The notes: a model not told the origin generated them from the letters alone. DNA of 62,000 bases from Lingula anatina (GCF_001039355.2 NW_019775865.1:1-62000), one strand, 5' to 3'. Shown: positions 1 through 13,794, numbered from the stretch's first letter. Numbers and translations are program-made.

Positions 1-98
1 AAATGTTATTAATTATTTTCCTATCACTGTATATTGAAAAGAACCTAAGGGTTTGCTTAATGAAATTTCCCGTACAAATAATTAGTTTTTCAATTCAG

Positions 99-3000
99 AT
101 GTGTATCTGCGTTTGTATGGCAGCTCAGTGAATGGATTTGGCTTGAAGTCAAGTGATTTGAACATCGATGTTGTTGTGGGCAGCAATGCTAATATTGCAT
201 ATGTTTTAATGACAGCCTATGAACTACTTAAGGAAAGTGGTGAGTTCTTGATCATTCTAATTTTTTGCATTTAAACTCCTATGGTTTCTACTTAAGATAA
301 CACCTGAAATTTTTTTAATAAAAAGGTCTTTACGGTATATTTAATGTTATGTGTAATTTGTAGACCTTTAAGAATGGTGTAAAACTGTGGAGAAACCTTT
401 TTCAAGTCAAATAGTTGGTTTCCTAATCTATTGTAGCACTGTTTAACCAGGCTGTGAGTGATTTTTCTGCCAAGATTCCTTCCATCTATGTCCCTATTGA
501 TGGAGAGACTGCTAGGTGCCAACTCACTGTTCATAATGAGCTTTCCTTTGAAACCAGCCAGCTACTCCAGCTCTATTCCAGAATAGATAATAGGGTTGGA
601 AAACTTGGTATTTTGTTCAAATACTGGGCAAAGGTATGTACTTTATTAGTCTATCTATAGTGGGTTTACCTTATGCTTTAGCTTGTCTCTTGTTTTTTTA
701 AGACAGAGCTCACATTTACTTTTCAATCATAGACTCTGGGCAGTGTGCACATAGCATAAAATGGGTATTTTTAGCAACCATTTCTTTTTATTAGGCAGCT
801 GAAGGAAAAAAGCTTGCATGCTTAAGCAGGGAATGACACTTGGTTTTACAATATATGTCACTGTTGCTTCTACTTCAGTTGTGTAAAGCAGACCGTCAAG
901 ATGCAGGTTCCTTGCCATCATATGCATTCAGTTTGTTGACTGTGTTCTTCTTACAACAACACAACCCACCAGTGTTACCAGTTTTACAAGAAGTAGGTCA
1001 ACATTTTTTTTAAGGCTTTCAAATTTGATCTGACTTATTCTTGCTTTATCTACATGAAAGGAAGAAGGATTTTTTCACACTGTGCCATCTATAGAAATTA
1101 TCCTGACACCGAATTCATAAATGATGGCTGAGTAGTTTTCTGTCCTCTCCAAAGTTTTTGTCATCTTCAATTTCCAATTTGTAAAATTAAAAACTTTTGA
1201 AGCATGATTAAATTGTAAAATTAATTCCCATGTTTCCATGCAGAGCAGCTAACATATTGCTTGTTAAAGAATTGTTGTTAATGAATTTAATTACAATAAT
1301 TGAAAATATAAATTTGATGTGTGTTTTGTGAATGGAGGCTTCTTAGTTTGGTTTTGGTTTATTTTGCTCGTTGTCTCTATTTTTCATTAAATGGATTTCA
1401 TTCTGGGAAGTTTTTGAAAAAGAAAAATTGATTTAAAATACATAGTGATATGAATTCTTGTTGTGCTATGTATTGTTGTACAGGTTCTTCCAAAAGGATG
1501 CAAAGAAAGACCACAAAAGAAGATAGATGGCAAGAATTGTTGGTATTTTGAAGATATAGACAATTTGGTACGCAGGGGTAGAGATTTGGTGATAAAAATG
1601 ATGTAAAGGCAAAAATGAAGAAAAAAGAAGATTAAATCAAAAATTATTTTGATTTTTCACTTCTATCTGCAAAACTGACAAATACTATTATTTATCAGGT
1701 TTTATGAGCAGACATTTGTAAAAATCAGAAGCCGGTTCACCAAACAAAAAAAATTGAGGTTGATTTTTTAGCTTGTTCAGATGTTAGCTATTAACATATC
1801 AACCCCTACATCATATTATCTACCTTAACAGGATATGTCAGAAGTATGCTTAATTCATTTTCAGTCAAGTGTATGGACCAGCAAGAACACCCAGTCCTTG
1901 GCAGAGCTCTGGTTGGAAATGCTAAAATTTTACAGCCTGAATTTTGACATAGGAAATTATGTAGTTTGTGTCAGACAGAAACAACTTGTCACTAGAGATG
2001 AGAAGAAGTGGTCAAGCAAGAAATTAGCCATAGAAGGTTTGTTTTAATTAATAAAACTACTTTGGTAATTGTATTCTTTGTAGAAAAGAAAACTTCATTT
2101 GGATAGTTCAGTGACCAGTTGGAAGCTCTACAACCATGTATACCAAATATTTACATTTTGATACCTTATTATTTGTTTGTTTTTCTTATGATGTTTTTTC
2201 TATCTCTAGACCCATTTTCTGTGAAGAGGAATGTTACAAGGTCAGTAAGCCACAGTCAAATATTCGAATACATCTATGACAGACTGAGGGCTGCCTATAA
2301 GTACTTTGGAAGTCCACAATTCAAAGATGGAATCAAACCCAAAATGAACAGCTCTAAGGAAGGCAAATCAAAAAATAAGATCTCAGAAAAAGGTAAGGAG
2401 TATGCAGTAACGAATGACTTAATTGGATTTATTTAAAAAGGATCCCTTACATTTTTCAGAATAATGCTTTGTTATAATTGCCAATAAGGTATGATTCAAA
2501 AGTTTTGAAATGTCATTTTTGTGTATGTCACAAAATGTGTTCTTATAAAAAACTGGAGATGATAAATCTTTACAACATATTATATTAGAATAAGTTAAGT
2601 GTTTGGAATTAACTAGGGACTAGTATATGAACATTAACCCATTATGATAATGCATTTTAGGAAATTTAATATTTCTGTTCATTTTTGATGACAGCATCTA
2701 GTTTTCTTATGTGCTAGGTCTTGTATTAGACAGAGGAATCGAACATTAAGATCGAAAGGTAACACGCAGCTTTATTTAGCTGCAACAACCATAATAATAT
2801 GTCAGCATTTATTTATTTATGTAATGGAATTGATATCAAATTATCTGCTTCATTATTCCAGTGAGTCAACACCTCAAAACAGAAGAGCAGAATATCAGCA
2901 CATATGCAGAAGAGGTAGTAGAGGAAATAGTGAGTGGTGCCATGCAAAAAGTTTCAGACTCTGATACTAGAGCACAGCAAATGCAGTATAAAGAACCGTA

Positions 3001-6000
3001 TTCAGAACCTTCACAAATTGTGCACTGTGATTCTCTAGGGGGGTTTGCTGCAGGTTTGGTGCAATCTATTATTCAGGATGCCTTGATGATACGTCACAAG
3101 GAATTCAAACTTTCCTCTAATGGTGAAAGGGACCATGGGTGTTTCACTGAGGATGTGAATGAAAAGAAAATGTCCCTAGGAACTTCAGATAATGGGATTG
3201 GTAAAAATAAAACAAGTGACACCAATAGAAATTATACGTTTATTGAAAAGGAAAAAAGAAATGATGGAAGCAGGAATGAAAAGAACACAAGTGATGAGTT
3301 GAAACATAATCTAGATGCTCAGGTTGCTCTTGTAGGAAGCCAAGATCAAAAGTCTTCAGACAGAGAGTCAGAAAAACTAGATGTTGAAGATTACAACTAT
3401 GTTTTCAGTGAAGAAACTCTAACAGATGGAAAGGTATACATATAAATTGTTTTGTATTTGACATGAAACACATAAATCAAAAAAGGATATTCATAATTGC
3501 CACATAACTGGTAAAAATTCTAAGTAAGTTGCCAGCAGTGCTGTCAGTTAATAGCGAAAATAGGGAAGAATATTGCTTTTAATTTCTGTTTTGAATTTGA
3601 TATTTTTCTCAATGCTGTTGTAGGGACCAGGAGTGATGTGTGCAATATGCCTTCAAGAGGGACATCTTAAACAACACTGTCCTGAGGAGACCCTACCTGA
3701 GCTCCAACCTCTTCCTCCTCTCACAAAACCTTACATCAAACTGCTGGACAGTGTACTTCAGCAGGTGCCTGGTAAGTGTGCTTACTTGAGTGGTAAAGAG
3801 ATCAATTTTTAGATAATGTTTAATGAAGTTACTAAGTTTTTATTGGTTTTTATGCCATTTTGTGGAGTATTTCTTGCTTTCAACAGTTAAGGGTATTGTA
3901 GTAAAGAAAAAACTAATTATCGTGATATTGGACATATATACAATACAGTTATGATGAAAAAATTCAGACTTGAAAGTGTTTGTTTCATGTCTTTGCTCTT
4001 GACCTTGCTTCAGATGACTTTGCACCCACAGACAGAGAAGTTAATGAAAGAAACCAAATCCTGAGGGAGTTGGAGGATTACATACGGGAGCAGTACCCCA
4101 ATGCCAGGCTCCAACTCTTTGGCTCTTCCTGTAATGGCTTTGGGTTCCAGCATAGTGACCTCGACATCTGTATGAGCTTTGTTAATCACAAAACAGCAGA
4201 GGTAGGCTGGTGGATCTTTTTGCGCTGTTTTAAATCAGTGGTATTTTTGTGTTTATATTTGTTTAAATATGTATTAATGACGAAGAAAGCCTTAGTTATT
4301 GAAATATTCGATGTGAATATGACTCACTAAAAAACATTTAACCTTGCCTATCATGGTATTTATCAGTTTGTCATTTATATGAACTTCAGGGTATAAACTG
4401 TGTAGAAATCATTGAGGACTTGGCAAAGATCCTAAAGAAACACAGAGGCGTGTATAATGTTATCGCCATCACCACTGCCAAGGTCCCTATTGTCAAATTC
4501 AAGCACAGGAAGAGCCAGCTAGAGGCAGATATTAGTTTGTACAATACGTTGGTGAGTGGGTGTACTAGATACAGGGAAATTCGTGAGCTTTGAAAATGAT
4601 CTGCATTCTCTGTCACAGCTGATATGAATTAATAAAAAGTCTTTGACTGTGTTGTAAATTTTTAATTTCGTAGACGTGTATTTAACACATATAAATGTTA
4701 CTAAGTACCAATGAGAAATAGGATTATAGGTTTTAATTGATATTTTAATGTACTTTTTTCTAAAAATGACAAAGTGTGGTATTTTCAATGCATTTTAAGT
4801 ATGTAGACCACTTCTTGTTGAACTTATCTAAGGACAATTAATGCTTTTTGATCATATTTTAACAGATAATGAGAATTTAAACAAGCTGCCCAGCTGTAAG
4901 ATTGACTGTTAGCTGCTTGAACTAGCCATGCCAATAATGACTGGACTGGTAGCTGCTAAATCCTCGGTGTGAAGGGATGGCTGAATTCAAAGCCAAAACT
5001 TAAGCATAGTTTAATTATCCCAGAGAAAAATACCATTTACCCCTGGAAATTTGTAAAGTAACTACTTTAAGAGAGAGTTTTTCATGGGTGAAATGATACA
5101 GTGTGTATTTTTAAGATAAAATTTTAATCAGCTTTAATTACTATGCAGGCCCAGCATAACACCCGGCTGCTGCAGCTGTACTCTGAGTTAGATGAAAGAG
5201 TGAAGATTATTGGCTATGTCATGAAGGTCTTTGCAAAGGTATGGGGCCTGCTGTTAACTCTGTGCCTCAGGCCACATCCAAAGCATGTTTGGCTTTTGAT
5301 TTTTATTACAAGTGTTACATTTTTTTAGAAATGTAATCAAAAGATGTATTGATTTTGGAACTAGCATTAGCAACTCTTCACAAAAAAATTAGGATTTCAA
5401 AGTTAAGTAGCATTTGTTTTGTGAGACACAAAACAAATGTATGTTATGCCTATGATTTCATGATAAAAAATGTGTATGTGGTATTTTCTTTTAACTCTGT
5501 AGTATGTGGTATTTTAATCTGTTAGGGTTTGTGGTGTATAGAATATAGTATGTAATTCTAACTGTCTAGCAGGGGAAGCCTTTCATTGTCCTGTCATTGT
5601 TTCAGATCTGTGATATAGGTGATGCCAGCAGGGGGAGCCTCTCTTCCTATGCCTATGTCTTGATGGTCCTGTATTTTCTACAGCAAAGAAAGCCACCAGT
5701 CATACCTGTGCTGCAAGAGGTGGGGATCACGTGTGCATAAGAGTGAAAAAATCTTTACTTCAGAAATATTTTGTGTCTGTGTCGGCACTCTTTTGAGCAT
5801 CTGTGGCTGCTTTCAGTTAGTTTGTAAAGATTTGGTAAATGTGGCATTAGTACTTTTTCTTCTTTGCTTAAACTACACTATATAGTGGATATTGGAATTT
5901 AGACTTTGGATCCTATTTGAGCTCAGTAAAATTTCATCTTTTTTCTCAGATGTATGATCCCAGTACCAGTAAGCCTGAGGTTATAGTAGATGGCTGTAAT

Positions 6001-6406
6001 GCTTGGTTCTTCCAGAATGTCAGCCACAGAACTTTGGTAGGTTTTGTGGCAATTTTTAAATGGGAGATATTGGCAGTTATTCTTGAGATGCTATATTCCA
6101 GCATACATGTAAAGGGGACCAGAGCAGACAGAATGTTTGTGAAGGAGTTTCATGTGCTGTTTTCAAGAGATACTAATGAAACTTCATATACTTGATCATA
6201 CCATTTTTTATTTTTTTATTTTTTTGTCAGTTCAAGTTTTACTTTAGAAAAGAATCCATCCCTAACTAAGGGGCACTCTAGGATATTGATAACAATAAAT
6301 TCTAATAAACATTGAAGGCAGAAGCTGTTAAAACTAAGCATTTAAAGTTCTTATTTCCTTCATGCAATTTTAACTTCCGTTTGACATAATCTTATAATTT
6401 AAAACC

Positions 6407-6476
<70 letters not shown>

Positions 6477-9400
6477 TTTTAATGAAATACCTACCCCCTA
6501 TTTACTGTTTTTCATCCAGAGCCAGCATTGGTCCAGTGCAGGGCAGAACAGGGAGTCCGTGACAGAGCTCTGGATAGGACTGCTGAGGTTCTACACTGAG
6601 GAATTCAACTTTAGAGAGCATGTTATCAGCATCAGGCAGCTCAAACCTCTGACAAGGTTTGAGAAGATGTGGAATGGGACTTGTATTGCTATTGAAGGTA
6701 TCTTTTTCATAGATGTTAATGGTTTTCAGTCAAGCCTTCACCAAAAGACTCTAATTAAAATTACATATTAATATTGTTATTTATGTTTACTTTTAGAGGT
6801 TAAGTCTAATGAAAATGCATATAGATAATTGTGTTTTAAGTCAATTTGCATGTTTTGAATTGTACCGTTTGTTTTAGATCCCTTTGATCTGAGTCACAAT
6901 CTAGGGGCTGGCTTGTCTAGGAAGAGTAAGTATTTCAACTTATTCTGAAGTTATTAGGCTTGAATCTCAAAAGTTAAAAAAAATGTTTTGTCTTTCAATT
7001 TTATTTTGATTATGTAGAATAACAAAGAACATTTGTTTTCTGCAAAATTGCTTTATTTTGAACCTGGTTAGAACTTGTACATATAACTTTTTAGTGAATA
7101 CCTTTATCCGGAAGGCATTAATCAATGGCCGAAGACACTTTGGAAAACCAGTTAAGGATATCCCACGTGCTTACAGATCTATACAGGTGAGAGCTATGAA
7201 ATAATCCTTGTAAAGTTGAAGAAACTGAAATAAGATTTTTAAATACAGCATTGATACACTAATTTTGTAAAGAAGCCTTTTTAAATACAGCATGATTTAG
7301 ATTTTTTTTAATGTTATGTTTAGGACTACTTTTTTGATGTTGACTATCTGACTGATGGCCAACCACCCAATGATAGAGGATGTAGAGTGTGTGGGAAAAT
7401 AGGACATTTTGCCAAAGAATGCCCCATAGTTGTCAATAGGAAAGAAAGGTATATGTGTGTGTGTCATCAAGTTTTTCAGTTAAAGGGTTTTTTTTACCAA
7501 TGTCTATACATGTGTATTGAAGCAGCAGGGTGAGAGTGATATTATAGAAATGGTAGTATTTGATTACTGTTTGCCTCATGAAATAAGTTGTTGAAGACTT
7601 TGAACTCTGTTTGTGGTTACAAACAGTCACAGTTAATGTGGACTCGCATTAGTCCAAACAATTAAGGGAATCATAGCAGCATGCAGCCCAGCTGGTGGTA
7701 CTCCTGACTGTCAGCAGTGCCAAAACTTCCATACCTCATGCAGTGTAAATGAAGTGTATTTAATTGATGTTTATGTCACAGACTGTTTTATGTACATTGA
7801 GCAGGGAACAGAGAGAGAGAAAAGAAAGCCAGGAAAGAAAAAAGAAAGCTGACAGAGAAGGGGAAGACGGATCTCATAGAAATGATCAGCAAAGAAATAA
7901 CAACAATAACAGGAACAGGGGTGGGTGAATCTAGTTTTTCCATATAATTTCTTTTCAAGCAATACCAATTTTTTTCAAACCAGTACAAACCATTAATGAT
8001 AGATTTTCCCCACATAGATATTTGCTGTATGTCTGTTCTCTTCATACAAATGTATGTGTCATGTATTTTATACTAGATGGTATTATTTGGACATTTTGTA
8101 ATTGGGTTAGGCACATTGCATAAATTTTATTAATGCAGCTGTAAGATTGTGAATCGTTTCATTGTTAAATTGTAACCGAATTATAGTCACAAGGTATCCT
8201 GTTGGTATTTTTAGGTGGTTCTGCTCCAATTTCTATCCCAAGAGCAGGTCACTATCAAGGTCAGCAAAATACTCCTCCGACACAAAACTCACCTGGAGGA
8301 CTTCTGTTCTACAACTCTTCCATGATGCACTCACCTCCTAACCCGGTAAGAACAAATTCATATAACTTTGACCGTTCTACATGTAGCACAGTGAAAGATA
8401 TGTTATATGAGCGACACTTTGGAAATGTAAAAACAAAAATAAAAAGATAAACATTAGAAAACAAAAATGCATTGTGACCCTAGTCACAATATAGGTTTAC
8501 AGAGGTTATATATTGTTTCTCCACATGGCTTTACTCTGTAACTCATGTATTATTAACTTATCTTACTTTTACACCTAAGAAAGAAAAAAGAAGAGATGGT
8601 AAAAGAGGAAAATTCTATGTAACAGAGGTGTCATTGTCATTGACCTAAAGCTGTATTCTATGGTAGCTGACCATTTGATCATTACATTCTGACCTCAGAT
8701 TATGTATTTAAAAATATCAAGTTAAGCTGCATATTTTATGTGAAGAATCTAATACTTTTATCCATTTCCATCTGTGAAGGCCTACAATCAGGTGCCCAGG
8801 CAAATCCATCAGTCTCCAGGCAGAGAGTTTTATAACCTCCCTCCGCAAGCACAGCAATTCCCACAGAACCAACAGTACCAGCAGCAGAGGAACCAGCGAC
8901 ATTATCATCAAGGTTCCCCACAGCAGCAGCACCAGCAGCACCAGCATGGAGTGGTACACCAACATCAACAGAATCCGTTCCAGCAAGCACACTGGTATCA
9001 GCAAAGACAGCAGTATTTTATGGCACAGAGGCAACAGCAGCATGGACCACAGCAGCAGCAGCAGCAGCAGAAGTTACAGCCACAGAAGCAGGTAATATTA
9101 AATTCTAACAATGTCACACCTGTCATGTATAACTTGCCATGTCATCAAAGAAGTGTAGTTTGGTCATGACTGCAGCATTCTGGATTAAATTGGGAGGGTG
9201 TTTTAAGTATATGCATTATAGGTTGAATTTAAGTCGAAAGAATTAACATGAAATAAAACAATTAAATGTGTGTGTTTTTTTTCAGTATATGCTACCCACT
9301 CGTGGTACAGAACCACCTCAGCAGAGTGGGAGAGCACAATCTTCTGACCCCAGACATATCTCCAGGGAGGACAATACTGGAAACTTAGGTCAGTCACTTC

Positions 9401-9671
9401 CTCATAGCATATTTAAGCATTGATATTAAAATGATTCCTAGTTAATCTTTGAAGAAATATTTTACTTTAGCCAATAGGTGGGAACTGTGCTCATGTTTGC
9501 TGTTCTCCTCTTGCAGTGATTACTGCCCCTAATATCCGGTACAACCAACAGCAGCAGGTAACACGAGGCTGGCCTCAGGGGGGGAACCCCTGTGGACCCC
9601 AGGGAAATAACCCAGGGATGGTGCCTGGGAAGTCAGCACCTGTTGTACAAAGAATATTCAACAGGCGATAG
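99..9671 (+). CDS. TUT4/7: TUT4/TUT7-type terminal uridylyltransferase, 5'-truncated by the window
   Basis: Exons: 99-239, 437-633, 879-992, 1484-1567, 1865-2036, 2210-2392, 2862-3433, 3624-3771, 4014-4201, 4390-4551, 5149-5238, 5606-5719, 5950-6036, 6520-6697, 6878-6925, 7095-7186, 7324-7448, 7805-7920, 8215-8345, 8780-9091, 9286-9388, 9517-9671. They join in frame to about 1169 codons and a stop. The family adds uridines to the 3' ends of mRNAs and pre-let-7 in the cytoplasm. Exons 1-6 are a first nucleotidyltransferase/PAP module with LYGSSVNGFG then SDLN. Exon 8 carries a CCHC knuckle (CAICLQEGHLKQHC). Exons 9-16 are a second module with LFGSSCNGFG, SDLDI and EADISL, the intact catalytic aspartates. 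Exon 17 has a second knuckle (CRVCGKIGHFAKEC). Exons 18-22 are Q/N/P-rich, ending NRR. Exon 7 is acidic and disordered. The 5' part lies left of the window. TUT4 versus TUT7 cannot be decided; invertebrates often have one co-orthologue. Confidence 0.93.
6406..6480. repeat. (TATG)n followed by (TTTA)n microsatellite
   Basis: Tetranucleotide runs in the TUT intron just upstream of the exon starting at 6520. Simple repeat; it creates a spurious open frame. Confidence 0.95.
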
Positions 9672-9906
9672 CAGTGTCTGAAAGCATACTGCACTGTTTC
9701 TAGACTTCAAACATAATCGTTTGAAAATGATTTTTATTTTTATTATTTTTATTATCATTTTTTATTTGTCAAACTCAGATTGGGACATTTTGAAAATTTT
9801 TTAGTGGATGCAGGTTTTGTATTCTTTGTATCGATATTTGTTGAAGAATGCATAGTTTGTATGTCTATACTTTTTAAGTTTCTTTAAACAAAAATTAAGA
9901 ATTTAA

Positions 9907-9912
9907 AATAAA
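9907..9912 (+). terminator. AATAAA poly(A) signal of the TUT gene
   Basis: A canonical AATAAA lies about 240 bases after the TUT stop in an AT-rich 3' UTR. A second AATAAA-like site lies near 10096. Confidence 0.55.
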
Positions 9913-9929
9913 TATATTTTAGACATTTG

Positions 9930-11240
9930 TGCTTTCTTGAGATACGGATATCACCACAAAAATTGTAAATCACTTTTACATGATTGTTTAAGAAAACTTG
10001 ACAATAAGATATATTTGTATGTTTTATAATTTAATTTATTATTTCTTTTAATGAAATATTTGGAGTGCTTTGAATGTGGTAAAAGAGAGTGATAATAAAA
10101 TGTAATTAAAAAAGTCATCTTCCATTATTGTAAGATCTTCTGAAAAATGAAACGGAACAGTATTCATTCTAAGCAAGAGTACATTTTTCTGACCCAGTTC
10201 TAAATTATCTGAATTGCTCCTGTTCGCATTTTCATTAGTTCTTTTGCTTTCCCCAGCGAAGGGATTAACTTGGTTTAACTGTGTGGAACTTTATCTTTAT
10301 AGGGAGCATCAAAAAGGGTGATGGAATTTGTTTTCATTTGTAAAATTATGAAATATGTAAACAAAATATGAAAAAGGACCAGTAATTTGTCTTACTGACA
10401 TCTGTTTTTGACATTTATATGAAATGTGATATCAAAAGCAAAGTAAAAGGATTGGACTCATTTTGCACAACTCGCATAGCGAAAGAAAAACGCCTTATAA
10501 TTGCCGTTTACTATATTTTAGAGTGCATATATCAAATGTTTACTTTTATTCCTATTTCTACAAAATTATTTAAAAGCTATACATTTGGTTATAATTGCAC
10601 TTAAATATCAAGTATGTGTCGGCATTTTAATATCCCGTTTGCTCATCAAAATGTGGCGGAAAATCCAACTTTAAATGTCAAATAAATGCACGAAGTCGAA
10701 CAGCAAACCTCATATTTAGAGACCACTTCAATCTTTTTAGAGTTTGAACTCCACCAGAAATGCATAACAATAGAACTGAAATCTGGGTTTCTATTTTTAT
10801 GGCACCTTATAAGAATAAAGAGAATGGCCTCATCCTAATCCGAATTTGATTCTTTGTCGTTGCACTTGCATGAGTCTAATGAAAAGCGCGGGGAACGAAC
10901 ACAAACAAGGGTTATTTATGCACGCTATTATGAAACAGGAATAACAGAGAGAGACAAAGCGTTATACTTCCCGTGCGGAATTTGTTATTCTAAAGACCTT
11001 TCAACCGGGAGAACGAGATATTATAAACGAACTGAGGAAACGCTAATTTGGATTCAAGCTCCACACGACCATCGGGAGAAAGGTAAAAACAAATACTAAG
11101 AGTGATTTGATGATTCTTATAGATGACTTAGATTGTCGATTACATAGCATTGAACTAATCACTCTGTTACTCTGTTACTATGCATTAAGCTAGAACGCAC
11201 CGAAAATGAGGACTTTCTTGATAAATTGTTTCCCCTCTTC
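9930..11240. other. Intergenic stretch, no gene seen
   Basis: AT-rich sequence between the TUT 3' end and the next promoter. Short open frames at 10419-10604 and 10854-11099 have no recognisable protein signature, splice partners or composition change, so I call nothing here. Confidence 0.6.
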
Positions 11241-11247
11241 CACCCCC

Positions 11248-11255
11248 TATATAAA
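11248..11255 (+). promoter_or_regulatory. TATA box (TATATAAA) of the Tctex1-domain gene
   Basis: TATATAAA stands about 25-30 bases before the proposed start of a non-coding exon that ends at a strong donor (11461, GTAAGT). The spacing fits a TATA-driven promoter. Inference from motif and spacing only. Confidence 0.45.
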
Positions 11256-11277
11256 CTGATCGTTGCTTGGTTGTCGC

Positions 11278-11460
11278 CAGGGAACGCACATCCTAGGGTC
11301 AGGAACTACGAGACTACTATCTTGTGACCAGGTAGACAGACACATAACGTTATCATCTACCTGTCAATTTTCAGTAAAAATTGTGACAACACAGCCGGCT
11401 GATAGTGAGGCTGTCCTGTGTTCAACTAACAACGCTAAACGTCTTTAATTATTATTCAAG
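11278..11460 (+). other. Probable non-coding first exon of the Tctex1-domain gene
   Basis: The segment runs from about 30 bases after the TATA box to a consensus donor (AAG|GTAAGT) at 11461. The next acceptor (TTTTCCAG at 12522) lies 20 bases before the ATG of the Tctex1 ORF. The open frame 11263-11448 has no known match and is probably chance. Start position is approximate. Confidence 0.4.
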
Positions 11461-12402
11461 GTAAGTCCAAATGTGTTGGAGCGTATTTATGTAGCAGTGA
11501 GTTATAGATGTATGAAATTCTGGAATCCGATCTAGCAGATTTAATTAAATATTTCTGACTATTGGGAGATGTAACGAGTCTAGACTGGGTTTTTAAACAG
11601 ATATTAATATCAAGCAGTTATCAGTGAGGGGACTGAGTAAGACTTTACTGCTCTGGGCCGTTAGATTATGCCACCAAGATACAGGTACCACAAATAGCAA
11701 AATTGTTCATGCTGTGCCAAAAACGAAGTGAAAATGCCGTCGTCTTTGCCAGACTCTTCAAGTGCCTTTCATGTGAACACATAAATACACTTGGGCTAAA
11801 ACTGCGTATCCATGACAGCGTGTATACATCCGTGGGGCTTGTCCTTTTATTACACTATGAAATTCGATTTCTACGGATTGTCTTTGGAACTGCGCGTTAT
11901 CATAATATTTTCCCGGAGCTGATTACTATTGTTAATTCACAAAATCGATCCGTTTTAAGCACCAGACTTGTTCTGTATCTAATATAATTTGATATTTACT
12001 GACGGATTTTGTAAGTACTAGCTTTTGGGATTTTACAAAATACGATTACACACGTACCTTCATACGAAAAAAAATATGAAGCGTTTAAATGGAAATAGAA
12101 ACGCATTTTCTCTGTTTGGTGATGCAATTTGTAAGTAGTTGGGATGAAATAAGCCATCACAATGGACGATATTGATTGCTGTAAAAGTTAAATGTCAAAA
12201 CCAATCTCTGGGTACTTTGGATCAACACTTTGAAGCCTTTACAACTAGTAATTAATCCGATTGTGATAAAGTGCGCAGTTTGTAGGTATATGATGATCAG
12301 AACTTCATCATACAGATGATACATTTCGACAACATCAAGATCAAATACTGTTGAAGATTACAGTGAAAATATGGCCGTCCGTGACGTCTGTGTGTAATTA
12401 AA

Positions 12403-12427
12403 AAGAGAGAGAGAGAGAGAGAGAGAA
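12403..12427. repeat. (GA)n microsatellite
   Basis: Short GA run in the intron before the Tctex1 coding exon. Confidence 0.9.
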
Positions 12428-12541
12428 AATGTTGAGTGTCTAAAATTGACAGCAGGTCATATGAGTATATCATATACGCCCTATGTGTATCTATGACGTT
12501 ATATCATTTATTTATTTTCCAGCCTTTGGACACCGAACAAA

Positions 12542-12976
12542 ATGGCCAAGTTCTTAAATGCAGTCCAAGGCTTGATGTCCGCATCGACCCAGCGCAGTCA
12601 AGCGACAAAACAACCTACAGTAAAATTTGAGAACACGTACAAAATGGAGCCCGATGATCAGTTTCCAGTAGGAAAAGCAAAGAATTTGATTAAAGAAATT
12701 CTGGAAGTCGGTTTACAAGATGTAGAATATAACGCCAAAACTTGCAATGGAAAAGCGAGAGAACTGGCACAACAAATAAAGAACAGAGTGAAAAAATTGG
12801 GATACTCAAGATTTAAGTTGGTATGTGCAGTCACTATTGGACAAGTTGACAAATCGTCTGTGGCGGTGGCTAGTCAATGTATCTGGAACGAAAAATATGA
12901 CACATATGCAGAATATACTTTTAAAAATGCATCTTTATATGCCGTTGGGATCGTTTACGCCTTGTATTTTGAATAA
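12542..12976 (+). CDS. Tctex1-domain protein (dynein light chain Tctex-type family)
   Basis: Single coding exon of 144 aa. The acceptor is at 12522, and the ATG at 12542 is the first in the exon. Residues from about 40 to the end match the Tctex1 fold: helix with FPVGKAKNLIKEIL, then QQIKNRVKKLGYSRFKLVC, CAVTIGQ, and the C-terminal strands with SQCIWNEKYDTYAEYTFKN and VYALYFE. The closing YALYFE and the CIW...DTY...FKNASL pattern resemble the TCTEX1D1/DYNLT5-like branch rather than the short cytoplasmic DYNLT1. Known members are dynein light chains or ciliary adaptors that dimerise and bind intermediate chains. The 40-residue N-terminus is basic and probably disordered. Family assignment is firm; the orthologue is not. 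Confidence 0.88.
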   Translation: MAKFLNAVQGLMSASTQRSQATKQPTVKFENTYKMEPDDQFPVGKAKNLIKEILEVGLQDVEYNAKTCNGKARELAQQIKNRVKKLGYSRFKLVCAVTIGQVDKSSVAVASQCIWNEKYDTYAEYTFKNASLYAVGIVYALYFE

Positions 12977-13794
12977 TTTTATGGCGAAATGTCTCAGCGA
13001 TAAATCCGACAAATCAATGTAAAAAGACAATCGCAATCATACAGCAGGGACCATCAACTAATGCATCGGAAAGACGCTGAAATACGTGTGATAGTTTGAG
13101 AATTGTAATTTTAATGGAAGAATGTGGTATGTTTTTTGCGCGAAACCGTGCACAGACATTTTCCAGTAACTTGTATACCGATGTCTTCGTCAAGTCAGTA
13201 TTTGCCAATGATCCAGGTGCCAAGAATACAGGAGATTAAACTTTCTTGTTATGCGGATGTAAAGATGTGATCATTTTTTCATCGATATGATGCGTGGAAT
13301 GTGAAGGAGATATGAAAAATACACGTTCATGTAAGATGTAAAACATTTCTTGGGTGAAACAAAACAAAACTATTCACTCTATGTATATCAATTTGCGCGT
13401 ACACAATATAATATAAATGTATTTATATAAACTTTCTGACAGAGTATGCTGTTAAGAAAATCTTTATTTTGGTAAAAATGTTGTATATTTATGTCGTAAA
13501 TCTGTCTGTTAATATCTGATGTTAGTTTTTGCAATTGATGACACACTTAGTCATTATGGCGATGAGGTGTTGCACAAACCATTGTCCATTCGTATAACTT
13601 GTCTATACACCCTTTTGTCATGTTTTGCAAATACTATATAGACTATAGTTGGGCACAATGAATGTGTTCAAGAACAATGTCTTTATCAATAAGAGTAGGC
13701 CTATTTTGTTTTACTTTGAGTCGTCTTTTTCACTTGGATTTCTCTTCCATATCTAACCATGGTCGGTTTAATTTTTTCGTAATTCTATTCTGTG

